Source: Herbaspirillum sp. GW103
Lineage (GTDB): Bacteria; Pseudomonadota; Gammaproteobacteria; Burkholderiales; Burkholderiaceae_D
Length of the DNA stretch: 64,000 nucleotides
Direction: 5' to 3'
NCBI RefSeq assembly: GCF_000261365.1
Contig: NZ_AJVC01000004.1
Span: 248,001-312,000 of the forward strand
Within the stretch, counting starts at the first letter, position 1; every line of letters starts with the position of its first letter. The position numbers and the translations under genes were made by a program. Below are positions 9,083 to 19,092 of the stretch, in pieces. The notes beneath the pieces are model-generated. The model did not search any database. It saw nothing but the letters and a program-made list of their open reading frames with translations, and was not told the DNA's origin.

Positions 9083-10423
9083 TCAAGCGGACGCCAGCTG
9101 ATATTTGCGGATCTTGTCGTAAAGCGTCTTCTTCGGGATGCCCAGCCGCTCGGCGGCCTGCGCGACACTGCCCTCGCTCTCCCTGAGCGCCGTGGCGATC
9201 ATCCCGGCCTCGAATTGCTCCACCTGTTCCGGCAGGGACAGCGTCAAGGATGCCGAGCCCCCCACGGCAGCGATCTGTTCCACTCCCAATACCCAGCGGT
9301 CGGCAAAGTTGCGCAGTTCGCGCACATTGCCCGGCCATTCGCGCTGCTGCCATTGCTGCATCTGCGCCGCCGTCCAGGCCGGTATCTCTCGCCGGTAGCG
9401 CATCGCGGCCGCCTGGCAGAAATGCGCCAGCAACAGCGGGATATCACTGCCACGCTGGTTCAAGGCCGGCAGGTCGATGGAAACCACGCCGATACGGTAA
9501 TACAGGTCTTCACGGAACTGTCCCTCGGCGGAGAGCTTGAGCAGATCGACCTTGCTGGCCGCCACCACCCGGCAATCAATGGCCACGGACTCGTTGCCGC
9601 CCAAGCGTTCCAGGCGCCGCTCCTGCAGCACGCGCAAGAGCTTGACCTGCAACGCCAGCGGCATGCTCTCGATTTCATCGAGGAAGAGCGTGCCGCCATG
9701 CGCATATTCCAGCTTGCCGATGCGGCGCTTCTGGGCACCGGTGAAGGCCCCGGCCTCATGACCGAAGATCTCGCTCTCGAACACCGTTTCCGGCAAGGCC
9801 CCGCAGTTCAGCGCCACGAAGGGGCCCTTGCGGGCACTGGCGGCATGCAGCTGGCGCGCCACCACTTCCTTGCCGCTGCCGGTCTGGCCATTGATGAGCA
9901 CATCCACATCGGCCGGACCGAGGCTGCGGATGAGCGTACGCACCCGCTCGATGGCAGGTGACTGGCCCACCAGCGGCGGCAGCTCCGGGTCGTGCGCCCA
10001 GGCCTCGCGCAGGCGGCGGTTTTCCAGGACCAGACTGCGCTTCTCCTGGGCGCGCAGGGCGATCTCGAGCAGACTGTCCGAACCGAAGGGCTTCTCCACG
10101 AAGTCATAGGCCCCGGCACGCATGGCCTCCACCGCCATGCTGACATCGCCATGACCGGTCACGACGATCACCGGCAGGTCCGGATCGATCTGCATGATAT
10201 GGGCCAGCACCTGCAAGCCGGACCAGCCAGGCAGGCGTACATCGGTCACCAGCACGCCCGGGAAATCGCGGGTCAGCAGCGGCAGGGCCTCTTCGGCGCT
10301 GGCGCAGGCGCTCACCGTAAAGCCCTCCAGCTCCAGTGCCTGGGCCGTGGCACGGCGCACCGCCTGTTCATCTTCGATCAGCAGGGCGCTGGGGGCAGCG
10401 GCGTGTTTATCCATCAGATCCAT
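9083..10423 (-). CDS. dctD: DctD-like sigma-54-dependent response regulator
   Basis: The 446-residue protein has a receiver domain with phospho-acceptor D61 (VTDVRLPG), a sigma-54 AAA+ domain with Walker A GQTGSGKE (179-186), GAFTGA (225-230) and Walker B GGTLFLDEIE (243-252), and a Fis-type helix-turn-helix at the C-terminus (AAERLGIPKKTLYDKIR). It therefore activates sigma-54 promoters by looping from upstream sites. Its start overlaps the end of the dctB-like kinase by 17 nt; a second ATG three codons on (10414) has better spacing from GGAG. The nearby kgtP gene, with a sigma-54 promoter, is its likely target. Confidence 0.93.
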   Translation of the reverse strand: MDLMDKHAAAPSALLIEDEQAVRRATAQALELEGFTVSACASAEEALPLLTRDFPGVLVTDVRLPGWSGLQVLAHIMQIDPDLPVIVVTGHGDVSMAVEAMRAGAYDFVEKPFGSDSLLEIALRAQEKRSLVLENRRLREAWAHDPELPPLVGQSPAIERVRTLIRSLGPADVDVLINGQTGSGKEVVARQLHAASARKGPFVALNCGALPETVFESEIFGHEAGAFTGAQKRRIGKLEYAHGGTLFLDEIESMPLALQVKLLRVLQERRLERLGGNESVAIDCRVVAASKVDLLKLSAEGQFREDLYYRIGVVSIDLPALNQRGSDIPLLLAHFCQAAAMRYRREIPAWTAAQMQQWQQREWPGNVRELRNFADRWVLGVEQIAAVGGSASLTLSLPEQVEQFEAGMIATALRESEGSVAQAAERLGIPKKTLYDKIRKYQLASA

Positions 10424-12227
10424 TCTCCGTCTTCAGCAGGGGCAGGCGCACCACGAATTCCGCGCCGCCTTGTTCATGATTATGCGCACTCAGTTGACCG
10501 TTCATGGCCTGCACGATGGAGGACGAAATCGCCAGTCCCAAGCCCAGCCCCTTGCTCGACGACTTGGTCGTGAAGAAGGGCTCGAACAGATGCGGCACGA
10601 CCTCGTCGGCAATGCCCGCGCCGGAATCGCGAATGCGCAGCACTGCCTGCTGGCGTGCCGTATCGACCTCCAGTATCACGCAGACACACTTGCGGGGCGC
10701 CTCCTCGACCGCATCGAGGGCATTGCGCAAGAGATTGACGATGACCTGCTCGGTGCGCACTGCGTCTCCGGTCACCTGCACGGTCAGCGGCATGTCGATG
10801 CGGGTTTCCACTTCCTGCTTCTGGAAGTCGCTGGAAAGCAGCCGTACCGAGGTCTCCACGGCCTGGCGCAGGTCGACCACCGCCACGGCCTGGCCGCTCT
10901 TGCGCGCAAACCCCTTCAACTGGCCGATGATCTTGCCCATGCTGGCACTGGCATGGCTGATGTGTTCCAGGTTCTCGGCCACCTGGGCGGTCTGGCCCCG
11001 CGCCAGGAATTTCACCGAGTTGTCGGCAAAGGCACGGATGGCCGCCAAAGGCTGGTTCAGTTCATGCGTCATGCCCGCCGCCATCTGGCCCAGCATGGCC
11101 AGCTTGCCGGCCTGCACCAGCTCGTCCTGGGTAGTGCGCAACAGGCTCTCGGTCTGCTGCAGCTTGGCGTACTTGGCCGCGATGGCCTGGTTGGCCGCGG
11201 TCAGTTCCCCGGTACGCTGGGCGATCTTCTGGTCCAGTTCCTCGGCAGCACGGCGCAGGGCGTTGCGCGAGGCCAGTCGTTCCTGCAAGCGGCGCCGGTG
11301 CTGGTACCAGGCCAAGAGCGAGATGGCCAGCGCCAGCATCAACAGTGCCGCCGCCATGGTCGACTGCATCGCGGACCGCTGCATGCGTGCCTTTGACGGA
11401 AACAACATCAACTTCCATCCCAGCCGCCCCACCGGGCGCGACACGTGCATGCCGAATCCGCGCTGCAAGGCCGGCGGCAGCGTCGTCACGGGCGTGATGG
11501 GCAGGTCTGCATACTGGTGGGTGCCCTCCAGCTCGCGCTGTACCGGCGCGCTCAGGGCTTGCAGGCTGTGATACTTCCATTCAGGACGATTGCTCAGAAA
11601 CACCACACCACCGGCATCAGTGAGCGTGATCGGATCATTGCTGCTGCGCCAGGTATGCTCGAACTCCGCCAGGTCCACCTTGACCACCATCACCCCAATG
11701 GGCAGGTCGCCCTCGGCCTGGTCCTGGCGCCGATAGACGGGCTGGGCGATGAAGTAGCCCGGCTCGCTGGAAATGTTGCCGATACCATAGAAGCGCCCTG
11801 CCCGCCCCTGGATGGCTTCGCGGAAGTAGGGGCGGAAACCGAAGTCGCGCCCGACATAACTGAATTCCTCATCCCAGTTGCTGGAGGCCAGCGTCACGCC
11901 GTGACGGTTGAGCATGAAGATATTGACCGCACGCGACTGTTGCTGGATGGTCTTGAAGGCACGATTGAGGCGGTCCACCGAGAACGCATCCTCGGGATGC
12001 TGCAAGACCTGGCGCACATCGGACTGGAAGCCCAGCGCAAAGGGCAAGGCTTCATATTTCTGCAGGATCGACTCCAGATCCAGCGCGGCGATCTGCAACT
12101 GCGCGGCGGCCAGGGCCTGCTGGTCGCTCTCGGCCCGGCCCAGCGCCACGCGATAGGTCAACCCGCAGACCAGCAGGGTGGCCGCCAGGAACAGGGTCAG
12201 GATCAGCAGGTTTCGTCGTGCGCGCAT
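10407..12227 (-). CDS. dctB: DctB-like sensor histidine kinase
   Basis: The 606-residue protein has one membrane segment at about 7-27, a periplasmic double-PAS (DctB/dCache-like) sensor with FRPYFREAIQGRAGRFYGIG at 131-150, a second membrane segment at about 289-309, a coiled coil, and a kinase core with H388 in THELNQPLAAIRAF and C-terminal N, G1 and G2 boxes (GLGLGLAIS). DctB proteins bind C4-dicarboxylates; here the partner transporter gene encodes an alpha-ketoglutarate permease, so the ligand may be 2-oxoglutarate or a related acid. It is encoded upstream of and overlaps dctD. Confidence 0.9.
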   Translation of the reverse strand: MRARRNLLILTLFLAATLLVCGLTYRVALGRAESDQQALAAAQLQIAALDLESILQKYEALPFALGFQSDVRQVLQHPEDAFSVDRLNRAFKTIQQQSRAVNIFMLNRHGVTLASSNWDEEFSYVGRDFGFRPYFREAIQGRAGRFYGIGNISSEPGYFIAQPVYRRQDQAEGDLPIGVMVVKVDLAEFEHTWRSSNDPITLTDAGGVVFLSNRPEWKYHSLQALSAPVQRELEGTHQYADLPITPVTTLPPALQRGFGMHVSRPVGRLGWKLMLFPSKARMQRSAMQSTMAAALLMLALAISLLAWYQHRRRLQERLASRNALRRAAEELDQKIAQRTGELTAANQAIAAKYAKLQQTESLLRTTQDELVQAGKLAMLGQMAAGMTHELNQPLAAIRAFADNSVKFLARGQTAQVAENLEHISHASASMGKIIGQLKGFARKSGQAVAVVDLRQAVETSVRLLSSDFQKQEVETRIDMPLTVQVTGDAVRTEQVIVNLLRNALDAVEEAPRKCVCVILEVDTARQQAVLRIRDSGAGIADEVVPHLFEPFFTTKSSSKGLGLGLAISSSIVQAMNGQLSAHNHEQGGAEFVVRLPLLKTENGSDG

Positions 12228-12239
12228 GAAGAGAACGGA

Positions 12240-12273
12240 AGAAAACAGCGCGGCGCCCCGCAGGGCGCCGCGT
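12240..12273 (-). terminator. Hairpin terminator between kgtP and dctB
   Basis: On the minus strand CGCGGCGCCC pairs with GGGCGCCGCG around a 4-nt loop, followed by CTGTTTTCTT. It follows kgtP and precedes dctB, so kgtP can be transcribed separately and the two-component genes receive little read-through. Confidence 0.7.
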
Positions 12274-12334
12274 TGAAGGCATCATCATAACGCGCCGCGC
12301 GCCACCGCAGGCAGTGGCGCAACGGCGGGCACGA

Positions 12335-13717
12335 TCAGGCCGGCTTGTGCAGCTTGCCGGCAGCGGCAGCGGCGTCGCCGTGCTCGTCGTCCGGGTTCAT
12401 GGAGACATCGCCCTTGAGGTGACCGTCACGTTGCGGATCCGGCATGCGCAGGCTGATGATCAGCGCCACCAGGCACAGTGCACTGACGTACCAGTAGAAG
12501 GCCGATTCCACCCCCGCCGACTTCAGCGACAGCGCCACGAATTCGGCCGAACCGCCGAAGATGGCGTTACCGACCGCATACGACAGGCCCACACCCAGCG
12601 CACGCACTTCAGGCGGGAACATCTCGGCCTTGATCAGGCCGCTGATGGAGGTATAGAAGCTGACGATGGTCAGCGCCAGGATGGCCAGCGCCATGGCCAC
12701 GCCGGGGCTGCTGACGTCTTTCAGGAAGTGCAGGATGGGGAAGGTACCGATCATGCCGAAGAAGGCGAAGCACAGCATGGAGTTGCGGCGGCCGATCTTG
12801 TCGGAGAGGGCACCGAAGATCGGTTGCAGGATCATGTAGACGAACAGCGCGCCGGTCATGACACCATTGGCCATCTTCGGGTCCATGCCGGCGGTGTTGA
12901 CCAGATACTTCTGCATGTAGGTGGTGAAGGTGTAGAACATCAGCGAGCCGCCGGCGGTGAAGCCCACCACGTTCAGGAAGGCGCGCTTGTGCTGCAGCAA
13001 GCCCTTGAGGGTACCGGCTTCCTTCTTCTTGCGGGCACCGGCCGAAGAGGTCTCGGCCAGCGAGCTGCGCAGATACATCGCCACCAGCGCACCGACCGCG
13101 CCCAGCACGAAGGGAATGCGCCAGCCCCAGGCCATCAGCTCGGCCTTGGTCAGCCACTGCTGCATGGCGAACAGCACCAGCACGGCCAGCAGCTGGCCAC
13201 CGATGAGCGTCACGTACTGGAAGGAGGCGAAAAAGCCACGGCGGCCATTGGGCGCCACTTCACTCATGTAGGTCGCCGAGGTGCCATATTCACCGCCCAC
13301 CGACAGGCCCTGGAACAGGCGCGCCAAGAGCAGCAGCGCCGGCGCCCAGGCACCGATGGTGGCATAGGTCGGCAGGACGGCCACGGCCAGCGAGCCGCCG
13401 CACATCATCAGCACCGAGATCAGCATGGAGGTCTTGCGGCCATGCTTGTCGGCGATGCGACCGAACAGCCAGCCGCCGATGGGACGCATCAGGAAACCGG
13501 CCGCGAACACGCCGGCGGTATTGAGCAACTGGGTGGTCGGATCGCCCTTGGGGAAGAAGGCCGGTGCGAAATAGATCGCACAGAAGGAATAGACGTAGAA
13601 GTCGAACCATTCCACCAGGTTGCCGGAAGAGGCGCCGAGGATGGCGAAGATGCGCTTGCGGTATTCAGCAGCGCTCAAGGGCGTGGTTTGCGCATGGCTT
13701 TGCGGGGTGACACTCAT
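12335..13717 (-). CDS. kgtP: MFS alpha-ketoglutarate/proton symporter
   Basis: The 460-residue protein has 12 predicted membrane segments and the MHS-family pattern: [13 protein letters not shown] in helix 1, [14 protein letters not shown] in the loop between helices 2 and 3, and [13 protein letters not shown] in helix 4. It is closest to KgtP, an inner membrane proton symporter for 2-oxoglutarate, although shikimate and citrate carriers share the family. It is transcribed toward dctB-dctD, from a sigma-54-type promoter about 190 bp upstream, which fits control by that system. Confidence 0.87.
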   Translation of the reverse strand: MSVTPQSHAQTTPLSAAEYRKRIFAILGASSGNLVEWFDFYVYSFCAIYFAPAFFPKGDPTTQLLNTAGVFAAGFLMRPIGGWLFGRIADKHGRKTSMLISVLMMCGGSLAVAVLPTYATIGAWAPALLLLARLFQGLSVGGEYGTSATYMSEVAPNGRRGFFASFQYVTLIGGQLLAVLVLFAMQQWLTKAELMAWGWRIPFVLGAVGALVAMYLRSSLAETSSAGARKKKEAGTLKGLLQHKRAFLNVVGFTAGGSLMFYTFTTYMQKYLVNTAGMDPKMANGVMTGALFVYMILQPIFGALSDKIGRRNSMLCFAFFGMIGTFPILHFLKDVSSPGVAMALAILALTIVSFYTSISGLIKAEMFPPEVRALGVGLSYAVGNAIFGGSAEFVALSLKSAGVESAFYWYVSALCLVALIISLRMPDPQRDGHLKGDVSMNPDDEHGDAAAAAGKLHKPA

Positions 13718-13900
13718 GGATATCTCCTGTGATGGCCACAGTCCGGTCCGGCGGACAGGACCTGCGGCGGGTCATCTTGCTTTGATGGAACCGGAACAAG
13801 GCATAACGCAGAGGCCAGCAGGACCAGGCGCGTGAAGACGATGCAGAGAGCGCATCAGGTGTCTGTCTCCGTGTTTGCTTTTTTGTTTTGAGCTTCATAT

Positions 13901-13916
13901 TGCAGGCTTCGTGCCA
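13901..13916 (-). promoter_or_regulatory. Sigma-54 (-24/-12) promoter for kgtP
   Basis: On the minus strand TGGCACGAAGCCTGCA matches the sigma-54 consensus TGGCACG-N4-TTGCA at every conserved position except one T to C change, with GG and GC correctly spaced. Transcription would start near 13890, giving a leader of about 170 nt before kgtP. Confidence 0.8.
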
Positions 13917-14000
13917 GCATGAAAAACACGGCAAAAAAATCGCAAGCCATTGATTTCAAAAGATTTTATTTAATCCAACCCAAACAGCAACGCAAACCCG

Positions 14001-14044
14001 GTGCGGATTCCCGGAATGCTGCTGCGCGACATGTGCGGAAATCC
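14001..14044 (-). promoter_or_regulatory. Candidate tandem activator sites upstream of the kgtP sigma-54 promoter
   Basis: Two similar sequences, GTGCGGATTCC (14001-14011) and GTGCGGAAATCC (14033-14044), lie 32 bp apart, about three helical turns, and about 110-155 bp upstream of the predicted start. That is where an NtrC-class activator such as the nearby DctD would bind. The identification as DctD sites is inferred. Confidence 0.45.
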
Positions 14045-14086
14045 ATCCAAACCATCGACTGGTGCCACGCTCGCCCGGGCGCAATG

Positions 14087-14122
14087 AAAAGCGGCGCATG
14101 TCTTTCGACATGCGCCGCTTTC
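14087..14122 (-). terminator. Terminator of maeB
   Basis: A perfect hairpin (AAAGCGGCGCATGT pairing with ACATGCGCCGCTTT around a 6-nt loop) lies about 45 bp past the maeB stop, with a TTTTC tail on the minus strand. Confidence 0.85.
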
Positions 14123-14165
14123 ACGGTCTTGCTGAGCCGGCTTGAGCCGTGGACTGACGCTGCGA

Positions 14166-16478
14166 TCAGCGCTCCGACAGGGCATCCATGACGCACAGGG
14201 CGGTCATGTTGATGATGCGGCGCACCGTCGCCGACGCGGTCAGGATGTGGACCGGCTTGGCGCAACCCAGCAGGATGGGGCCAATGGCCACGCCGTTGCC
14301 CGATGCCGTCTTGAGCAGGTTGTAGGCGATGTTGGCGGCGTCGATGTTGGGCATGACCAGCAGGTTGGCGTCGCCCTTCAGGGGCGAGTCCGGAATCACG
14401 GCGTTGAGCAGCTTGGAATCGAGCGCGGTATCGCCGTGCATTTCGCCATCGACTTCCAGGTCCGGCGCGATTTCGCGCAGGATGGCCAGAGCATCGCGCA
14501 TCTTGCGGGCCGATTCGCTGTTGCTGGAACCGAAGTTCGAATGCGACAGCAGCGCCGCACGCGGATGCAGGCCGAAGCGACGCATTTCCTCGGCGGCCAG
14601 CATGGTGATTTCGGCCAGCTCGCGGGCGTTGGGGTTCTCGTTGACGTGGGTATCGACCATCACCAGCTGGCGATTGGGCAGGATCACCGCATTCATCGCC
14701 GCATAGACGTTGACGCCTTCACGCTTGCCCAGCACCTGATCGATGTAGTGCAGGTGCAGTTGGGTGGTGCCGTAGGTACCGCAGATGAGACCGTCGGCAT
14801 CGCCCTTGTGAATGGCCATGGAACCGATCAGGGTGTGACGGCGGCGCATTTCCAGCTTGGCGTATTGCTCGGTGACGCCCTTGCGGCGCGACATTTCCAG
14901 GAAGGTCTGCCAGTAGTCGCGGTAGCGGTTGTCGAAATTGGGGTTGATGACCTCGAAGTCGGTACCGGCACGCAGGCGCAGGCCGAACTTCTTGATGCGC
15001 TGTTCCAGCACTTCCGGACGGCCCACCAGGATGGGCTTGGCCAGGTTTTCATCGACGATCACCTGCACCGCGCGCAGCACGCGCTCTTCTTCGCCTTCGG
15101 CGTAGACGATGCGCTTCTTGGCCTCGGCGGCCTTCTTGGCGACCTGGAAGATCGGACGCATGAAGGTACCGCTGTGGTAGACGAACTGTTCCAGCTTTTC
15201 GATGTAGGCGTCCATGTCCTGAATCGGACGGGCGGCCACGCCCGAGCTCTCGGCGGCACGGGCCACAGCCGGCGCGATCTTGATCATCAGGCGCGGGTCG
15301 AAAGGCTTGGGAATGATGTATTCCGGGCCGAAGGACAGGTTGGCGATGCCATAGGTCGAGGCCACGATATCGGACTGCTCGGCCTGGGCCAGCTCGGCGA
15401 TGGCGTGGACGGTGGCGATCTCCATCTCGCGGGTGATGGTGGTGGCGCCGGAGTCAAGCGCACCACGGAAGATGTAGGGGAAGCACAGCACGTTGTTGAC
15501 CTGGTTCGGATAATCCGAACGGCCGGTAGCGATGATGGCGTCGTCACGCACGGCCATCACTTCTTCGGGCAGGATTTCCGGGGTCGGGTTGGCCAGGGCC
15601 AGCACCAGCGGACGGGCGGCCATCTGCTTGACCATCTCCGGCTTCAACACGCCGGCGGCGGACAGGCCCAGGAAGATGTCGGCATCCGGAATCACTTCGG
15701 CCAGGGTGCGGGCGTCGGTTTCACGGGCGAAACGTTCCTTGTCCGGGTCCATCAGTTCCTTGCGGCCCTTGTAGACCACGCCGGCCAGGTCGGTGACGAA
15801 GATGTTCTCGATCGGGAAGCCGAGGTCGACGATCAGGTCCAGGCAGGCCAGCGCGGCCGCACCGGCGCCGGAGACCACCAGCTTGACGTCCTTGATGTCC
15901 TTGCCAACGACCTTCAGGCCGTTGAGGATGGCGGCGCCGACGATGATGGCGGTGCCGTGCTGGTCATCGTGGAAGACCGGGATCTTCATCTTCTCGCGCA
16001 GCTTGCGCTCGATGTAGAAGCATTCAGGGGCCTTGATGTCTTCCAGGTTGATGCCGCCAAAAGTCGGCTCCAGGGCCGCGATCACGTCGATCAGCTTGTC
16101 CGGGTCGGTTTCGTTGATTTCGATGTCGAAGACGTCGATGCCGGCGAACTTCTTGAACAGCACGCCCTTGCCTTCCATCACCGGCTTGGACGCCAGCGCC
16201 CCGATGTTGCCCAGGCCCAGCACGGCGGTACCGTTGGTGATGACGGCCACCAGATTGCCACGCGCGGTGTAGCGGAAGGCGTTGAGCGGGTCGGCGACGA
16301 TTTCTTCGCAGGCCGCAGCCACGCCCGGAGAATACGCGAGGGAGAGATCACGCTGGTTGGTCAGCAGCTTGGTGGGCGTGACCGCGATCTTGCCCGGGGT
16401 CGGAAACTCGTGGTAATCGAGCGCTGCCTGACGAAGTTGCTGACGCACTTCTTCTTTCTTACTGATCATCGAATCCAT
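14166..16478 (-). CDS. maeB: NADP-dependent malic enzyme with C-terminal PTA-like domain
   Basis: The 770-residue length and two-part layout are those of MaeB. The first ~430 residues are the malic enzyme ([34 protein letters not shown], and a Rossmann segment with [12 protein letters not shown]). The last ~330 residues resemble phosphotransacetylase ([10 protein letters not shown]-type core, here [14 protein letters not shown]), which in MaeB acts as a regulatory domain and not as an enzyme. It oxidatively decarboxylates malate to pyruvate with NADPH formation. It is monocistronic with a strong terminator. The start could be the fourth codon (MISKKEEV). Confidence 0.95.
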   Translation of the reverse strand: MDSMISKKEEVRQQLRQAALDYHEFPTPGKIAVTPTKLLTNQRDLSLAYSPGVAAACEEIVADPLNAFRYTARGNLVAVITNGTAVLGLGNIGALASKPVMEGKGVLFKKFAGIDVFDIEINETDPDKLIDVIAALEPTFGGINLEDIKAPECFYIERKLREKMKIPVFHDDQHGTAIIVGAAILNGLKVVGKDIKDVKLVVSGAGAAALACLDLIVDLGFPIENIFVTDLAGVVYKGRKELMDPDKERFARETDARTLAEVIPDADIFLGLSAAGVLKPEMVKQMAARPLVLALANPTPEILPEEVMAVRDDAIIATGRSDYPNQVNNVLCFPYIFRGALDSGATTITREMEIATVHAIAELAQAEQSDIVASTYGIANLSFGPEYIIPKPFDPRLMIKIAPAVARAAESSGVAARPIQDMDAYIEKLEQFVYHSGTFMRPIFQVAKKAAEAKKRIVYAEGEEERVLRAVQVIVDENLAKPILVGRPEVLEQRIKKFGLRLRAGTDFEVINPNFDNRYRDYWQTFLEMSRRKGVTEQYAKLEMRRRHTLIGSMAIHKGDADGLICGTYGTTQLHLHYIDQVLGKREGVNVYAAMNAVILPNRQLVMVDTHVNENPNARELAEITMLAAEEMRRFGLHPRAALLSHSNFGSSNSESARKMRDALAILREIAPDLEVDGEMHGDTALDSKLLNAVIPDSPLKGDANLLVMPNIDAANIAYNLLKTASGNGVAIGPILLGCAKPVHILTASATVRRIINMTALCVMDALSER

Positions 16479-16880
16479 ACTCTGTATTCTCTAGTTGACT
16501 TGCGAAGGGGGTCGATTCTAGCAGAGGTCGGCCCTCAATCATAGGCCGACCGCCCCATGCTGCCCCGCGCAAAGCCTTTTCCGGACTGGCTTTGCGGCAG
16601 GTCGACCGAAACCCGTGATGACCGCGAACATGGTCTTTCCGGGGCCAGATGACGACCGTTTGTCGCCTGATGTGCGCAGTTGCACGCAGCTTGATTTGCT
16701 GCACGAGAGGCTGCCACCGCCCCTGTCTGTCTGGTATTGGGGAAAACCCCTAGGCTTTGCGGCGCTGCGCGCTGACGCAACTGCAGCAAGACGCGAGGCC
16801 AAGTTGCGCTGCATCGCAACATCCCCTGTCGCGCCGATATTGTGCGACTGAAGCCGTGACGGATTGGTTACAATCGCGCC
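16479..16880. other. Intergenic region between divergent maeB and thiL
   Basis: No credible gene is present in this 402-bp stretch. On the minus strand a TAGAAT hexamer about 40 bp upstream of maeB could be its -10 box. Next to it is the dyad GGTCGGCC-N10-GGCCGACC (16526-16551). On the plus strand TACAAT at 16868-16873 lies only a few bases before the thiL start codon. Confidence 0.5.
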
Positions 16881-17846
16881 ATGCTTTCCGAATTCGAACT
16901 CATTGCGCGCTATTTCAGCCGCCCACCCGCCCCCGACAGCCGCACGGCGCTCGGCGTGGGGGACGACTGCGCGCTGATGACACCGGCGCCGGGGATGCAG
17001 CTGGCCATTTCCAGCGACATGCTGGTAGAGGGCCGCCACTTCTTCCCCGATGCCGATCCCTTGCTGCTGGGCCACAAGTGCCTGGCCGTCAATCTGTCCG
17101 ACCTGGCCGCCATGGGCGCGCAGCCGATCGCCTTCACGCTGGCCCTGGCCTTGCCGCAAGCGCGCGCCGAATGGCTGGCACCGTTCTCGCGGGGCATGCT
17201 GGCGCTGGCCGATGAACATGGCTGCGAGCTCATCGGCGGCGACACCACCAAGGGGCCGCTGACCATCAGCATCACCGTCTTCGGGGAAGTCCCGCCGCAA
17301 CAGGCGCTGCGTCGCGACGCCGCGCGCGCGGGCGATGACATCTGGGTCTCCGGCACGCTGGGCGATGCCCGGCTGGCCCTGGCCGGATACCGCCAGGAAT
17401 TGGACATCAACAGCGAGGCGCTGCAGCAGGCCGCCCCACGCATGCACGCACCAAGCCCGCGGGTGGCGCTGGGCCTGGCCTTGCGTGGCATTGCCCACGC
17501 CGCCATCGATATTTCCGATGGGCTGGCTGGCGACCTCGGCCACATCCTCGACCGTTCGCACGTAGGCGCCACGCTGGATGTGGATGCTCTGCCGCCCGGA
17601 CCGGCCCTGCAACAGCGCGACCTGCATCTGCGCCGCCGCTTCTGCCTGTCGGGTGGCGACGATTATGAACTCTGCTTCACTGCCCCGGTGCGCCAGCGCG
17701 AGGCCGTTCTCCATGCCGCCCAGTCGGTCGGCACCGCCGTCACCCGCATCGGCCACATCGATGCGCAGGCCGGTCTGCGCCTGCTGGACGCGGCCGGTGA
17801 GCCGCTGCAAGACACACCGGATTCCTTCGATCATTTCCGTTCATGA
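16881..17846 (+). CDS. thiL: Thiamine-monophosphate kinase
   Basis: The 321-residue protein matches ThiL: N-terminal GVGDDCAL, SDMLVEGRHF, the NLSDLAAMGAQP substrate loop, GGDTTKG, and DISDGLAGDLGHI. It phosphorylates thiamine monophosphate to thiamine pyrophosphate with ATP, the last step of cofactor synthesis. Its stop overlaps the pgpA start (ATGA), a pairing that is common in beta- and gamma-proteobacteria. Confidence 0.95.
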   Translation: MLSEFELIARYFSRPPAPDSRTALGVGDDCALMTPAPGMQLAISSDMLVEGRHFFPDADPLLLGHKCLAVNLSDLAAMGAQPIAFTLALALPQARAEWLAPFSRGMLALADEHGCELIGGDTTKGPLTISITVFGEVPPQQALRRDAARAGDDIWVSGTLGDARLALAGYRQELDINSEALQQAAPRMHAPSPRVALGLALRGIAHAAIDISDGLAGDLGHILDRSHVGATLDVDALPPGPALQQRDLHLRRRFCLSGGDDYELCFTAPVRQREAVLHAAQSVGTAVTRIGHIDAQAGLRLLDAAGEPLQDTPDSFDHFRS

Positions 17847-18385
17847 ACCAAGCTTCTTCGCCCTTCCCGCCGCCTCCGGCGTCACCGCGCAAACGCAAGG
17901 CGACTCCCCACTTCATGCTGGCCCATCCGGCGCACTGGATCGCGCAGGGCTTCGGCAGCGGCCTCTCACCCATCATGCCGGGTACCGCCGGTACCCTCTT
18001 CGCGTGGCTGTCGTATGCGGTACTGTCGACGCGCTGGCCGCATGTCTTCACGGCGGCAAACTGGCTGGCGATCATTGCGGCCGGTTTCATCATCGGCATC
18101 TGGGCATGCCATCGCACCGGCCAGGCACTGAACTCGCCTGATGACGGCAGCATGGTGTGGGATGAGATCATCGCCTTCTGGCTGGTCATGGTGCTGGTCA
18201 TGCCGGCCAATTTGAAGACGCAGTTTGCGGCCTTCCTGGTGTTCCGCTTCTTCGACATGGTCAAGCCGCCGCCGATCGCCTGGTTCGACCGCCGCTTCAA
18301 GGGCGGCTTCGGCGTGATGTGGGATGACATCGTGGCAGCCTTCTATACGCTGCTGGTGTTTGCGTTCTGGCGCACTTATTGGTGA
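17843..18385 (+). CDS. pgpA: Phosphatidylglycerophosphatase A
   Basis: The 180-residue membrane protein has the PgpA signature GFGSGLSPIMPGTAGT near the N-terminus, WDEIIAFWLVM in the middle and FFDMVKPPPIAWFDRR towards the C-terminus, with several hydrophobic segments. It dephosphorylates phosphatidylglycerophosphate in the inner membrane to make phosphatidylglycerol. It overlaps thiL by 4 nt. Confidence 0.95.
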   Translation: MNQASSPFPPPPASPRKRKATPHFMLAHPAHWIAQGFGSGLSPIMPGTAGTLFAWLSYAVLSTRWPHVFTAANWLAIIAAGFIIGIWACHRTGQALNSPDDGSMVWDEIIAFWLVMVLVMPANLKTQFAAFLVFRFFDMVKPPPIAWFDRRFKGGFGVMWDDIVAAFYTLLVFAFWRTYW

Positions 18386-18536
18386 GGGAATTGGTAACGG
18401 GAAGTGAACAATCAGACCTTGTCTGATACAACACTTCCTGACATCGGAGTATGCTAGTTCGCGCACGTCGTTGATCAACCGACCGCAGTGCGCCCGCCAC
18501 CCGGCGCAGACTGCGGCACAGCCGAGGATGACACTC

Positions 18537-19019
18537 ATGGACAGTACCCTGGACCTGGCCACCCGCGTAGGCCACACCCTCAAAGCCCGTGGCCTGCTCC
18601 TGGCCACTGCCGAATCCTGTACCGGCGGCGGCATTGCCCACGCCATCACCGAAATCGCCGGATCCTCGGAATGGTTCGATTGCGGTTTCGTCACCTATTC
18701 GAATGCTTCCAAGAATGAGTTGCTGGACATCTCCGAAGCCCTGATCGCCCAGCATGGTGCGGTCAGCGAGGAAATCGCCGGTGCCATGGCCGAAGGGGCC
18801 GTGGCCAACAGCAGCTCGGATGTAGCCGTCTCCACCACCGGCATCGCCGGCCCGGGTGGCGCCGTGCCCGGCAAACCGGTCGGCACCGTCTGCTTCGGCT
18901 GGCGAGTAGGCGACAAGACCTATACCGAGCGCCTGGTCTTCAAGGGCGACCGCCAGCAGGTGCGGGCGCAGACCGTGGAACATTCGCTCAAGGGCTTGCT
19001 GAAGCTTCTGGCAGACTGA
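18537..19019 (+). CDS. pncC: Nicotinamide-nucleotide amidohydrolase (CinA C-terminal type)
   Basis: The 160-residue protein is the stand-alone CinA C-terminal domain: ATAESCTGGG with the catalytic serine at about residue 27, VTYSNASK, and TTGIAGPGG. PncC deamidates nicotinamide mononucleotide to nicotinate mononucleotide in NAD salvage. The ATG at 18537 has GAGG 9 nt upstream; an earlier ATG at 18528 lies too close to the site. It is in the same direction as pgpA but 150 bp downstream, and it ends at a bidirectional terminator. Confidence 0.92.
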   Translation: MDSTLDLATRVGHTLKARGLLLATAESCTGGGIAHAITEIAGSSEWFDCGFVTYSNASKNELLDISEALIAQHGAVSEEIAGAMAEGAVANSSSDVAVSTTGIAGPGGAVPGKPVGTVCFGWRVGDKTYTERLVFKGDRQQVRAQTVEHSLKGLLKLLAD

Positions 19020-19035
19020 AGCAGCGCACATGAAG

Positions 19036-19072
19036 AAAAAGGCGGCGCTCCCCTGGGAACGCCGCCTTTTTC
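19036..19072. terminator. Bidirectional terminator between pncC and pyrF
   Basis: AAAAAGGCGGCG pairs with CGCCGCCTTTTT around a short loop. A-tracts and T-tracts on both sides let it serve both convergent genes. Confidence 0.9.
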
Positions 19073-19092
19073 TTCACATCTGCTTGCGTGAA

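Noticed and set aside
14142-16544. 800-codon open frame opposite maeB
   Set aside because: It lies exactly antisense to the well-supported maeB gene and has the histidine-, glutamine- and glycine-rich composition of frames opposite GC-rich coding DNA.
16615-16851. 78-codon frame between maeB and thiL
   Set aside because: There is no ribosome site or recognisable sequence, and it overlaps the likely promoter regions of two divergent genes.
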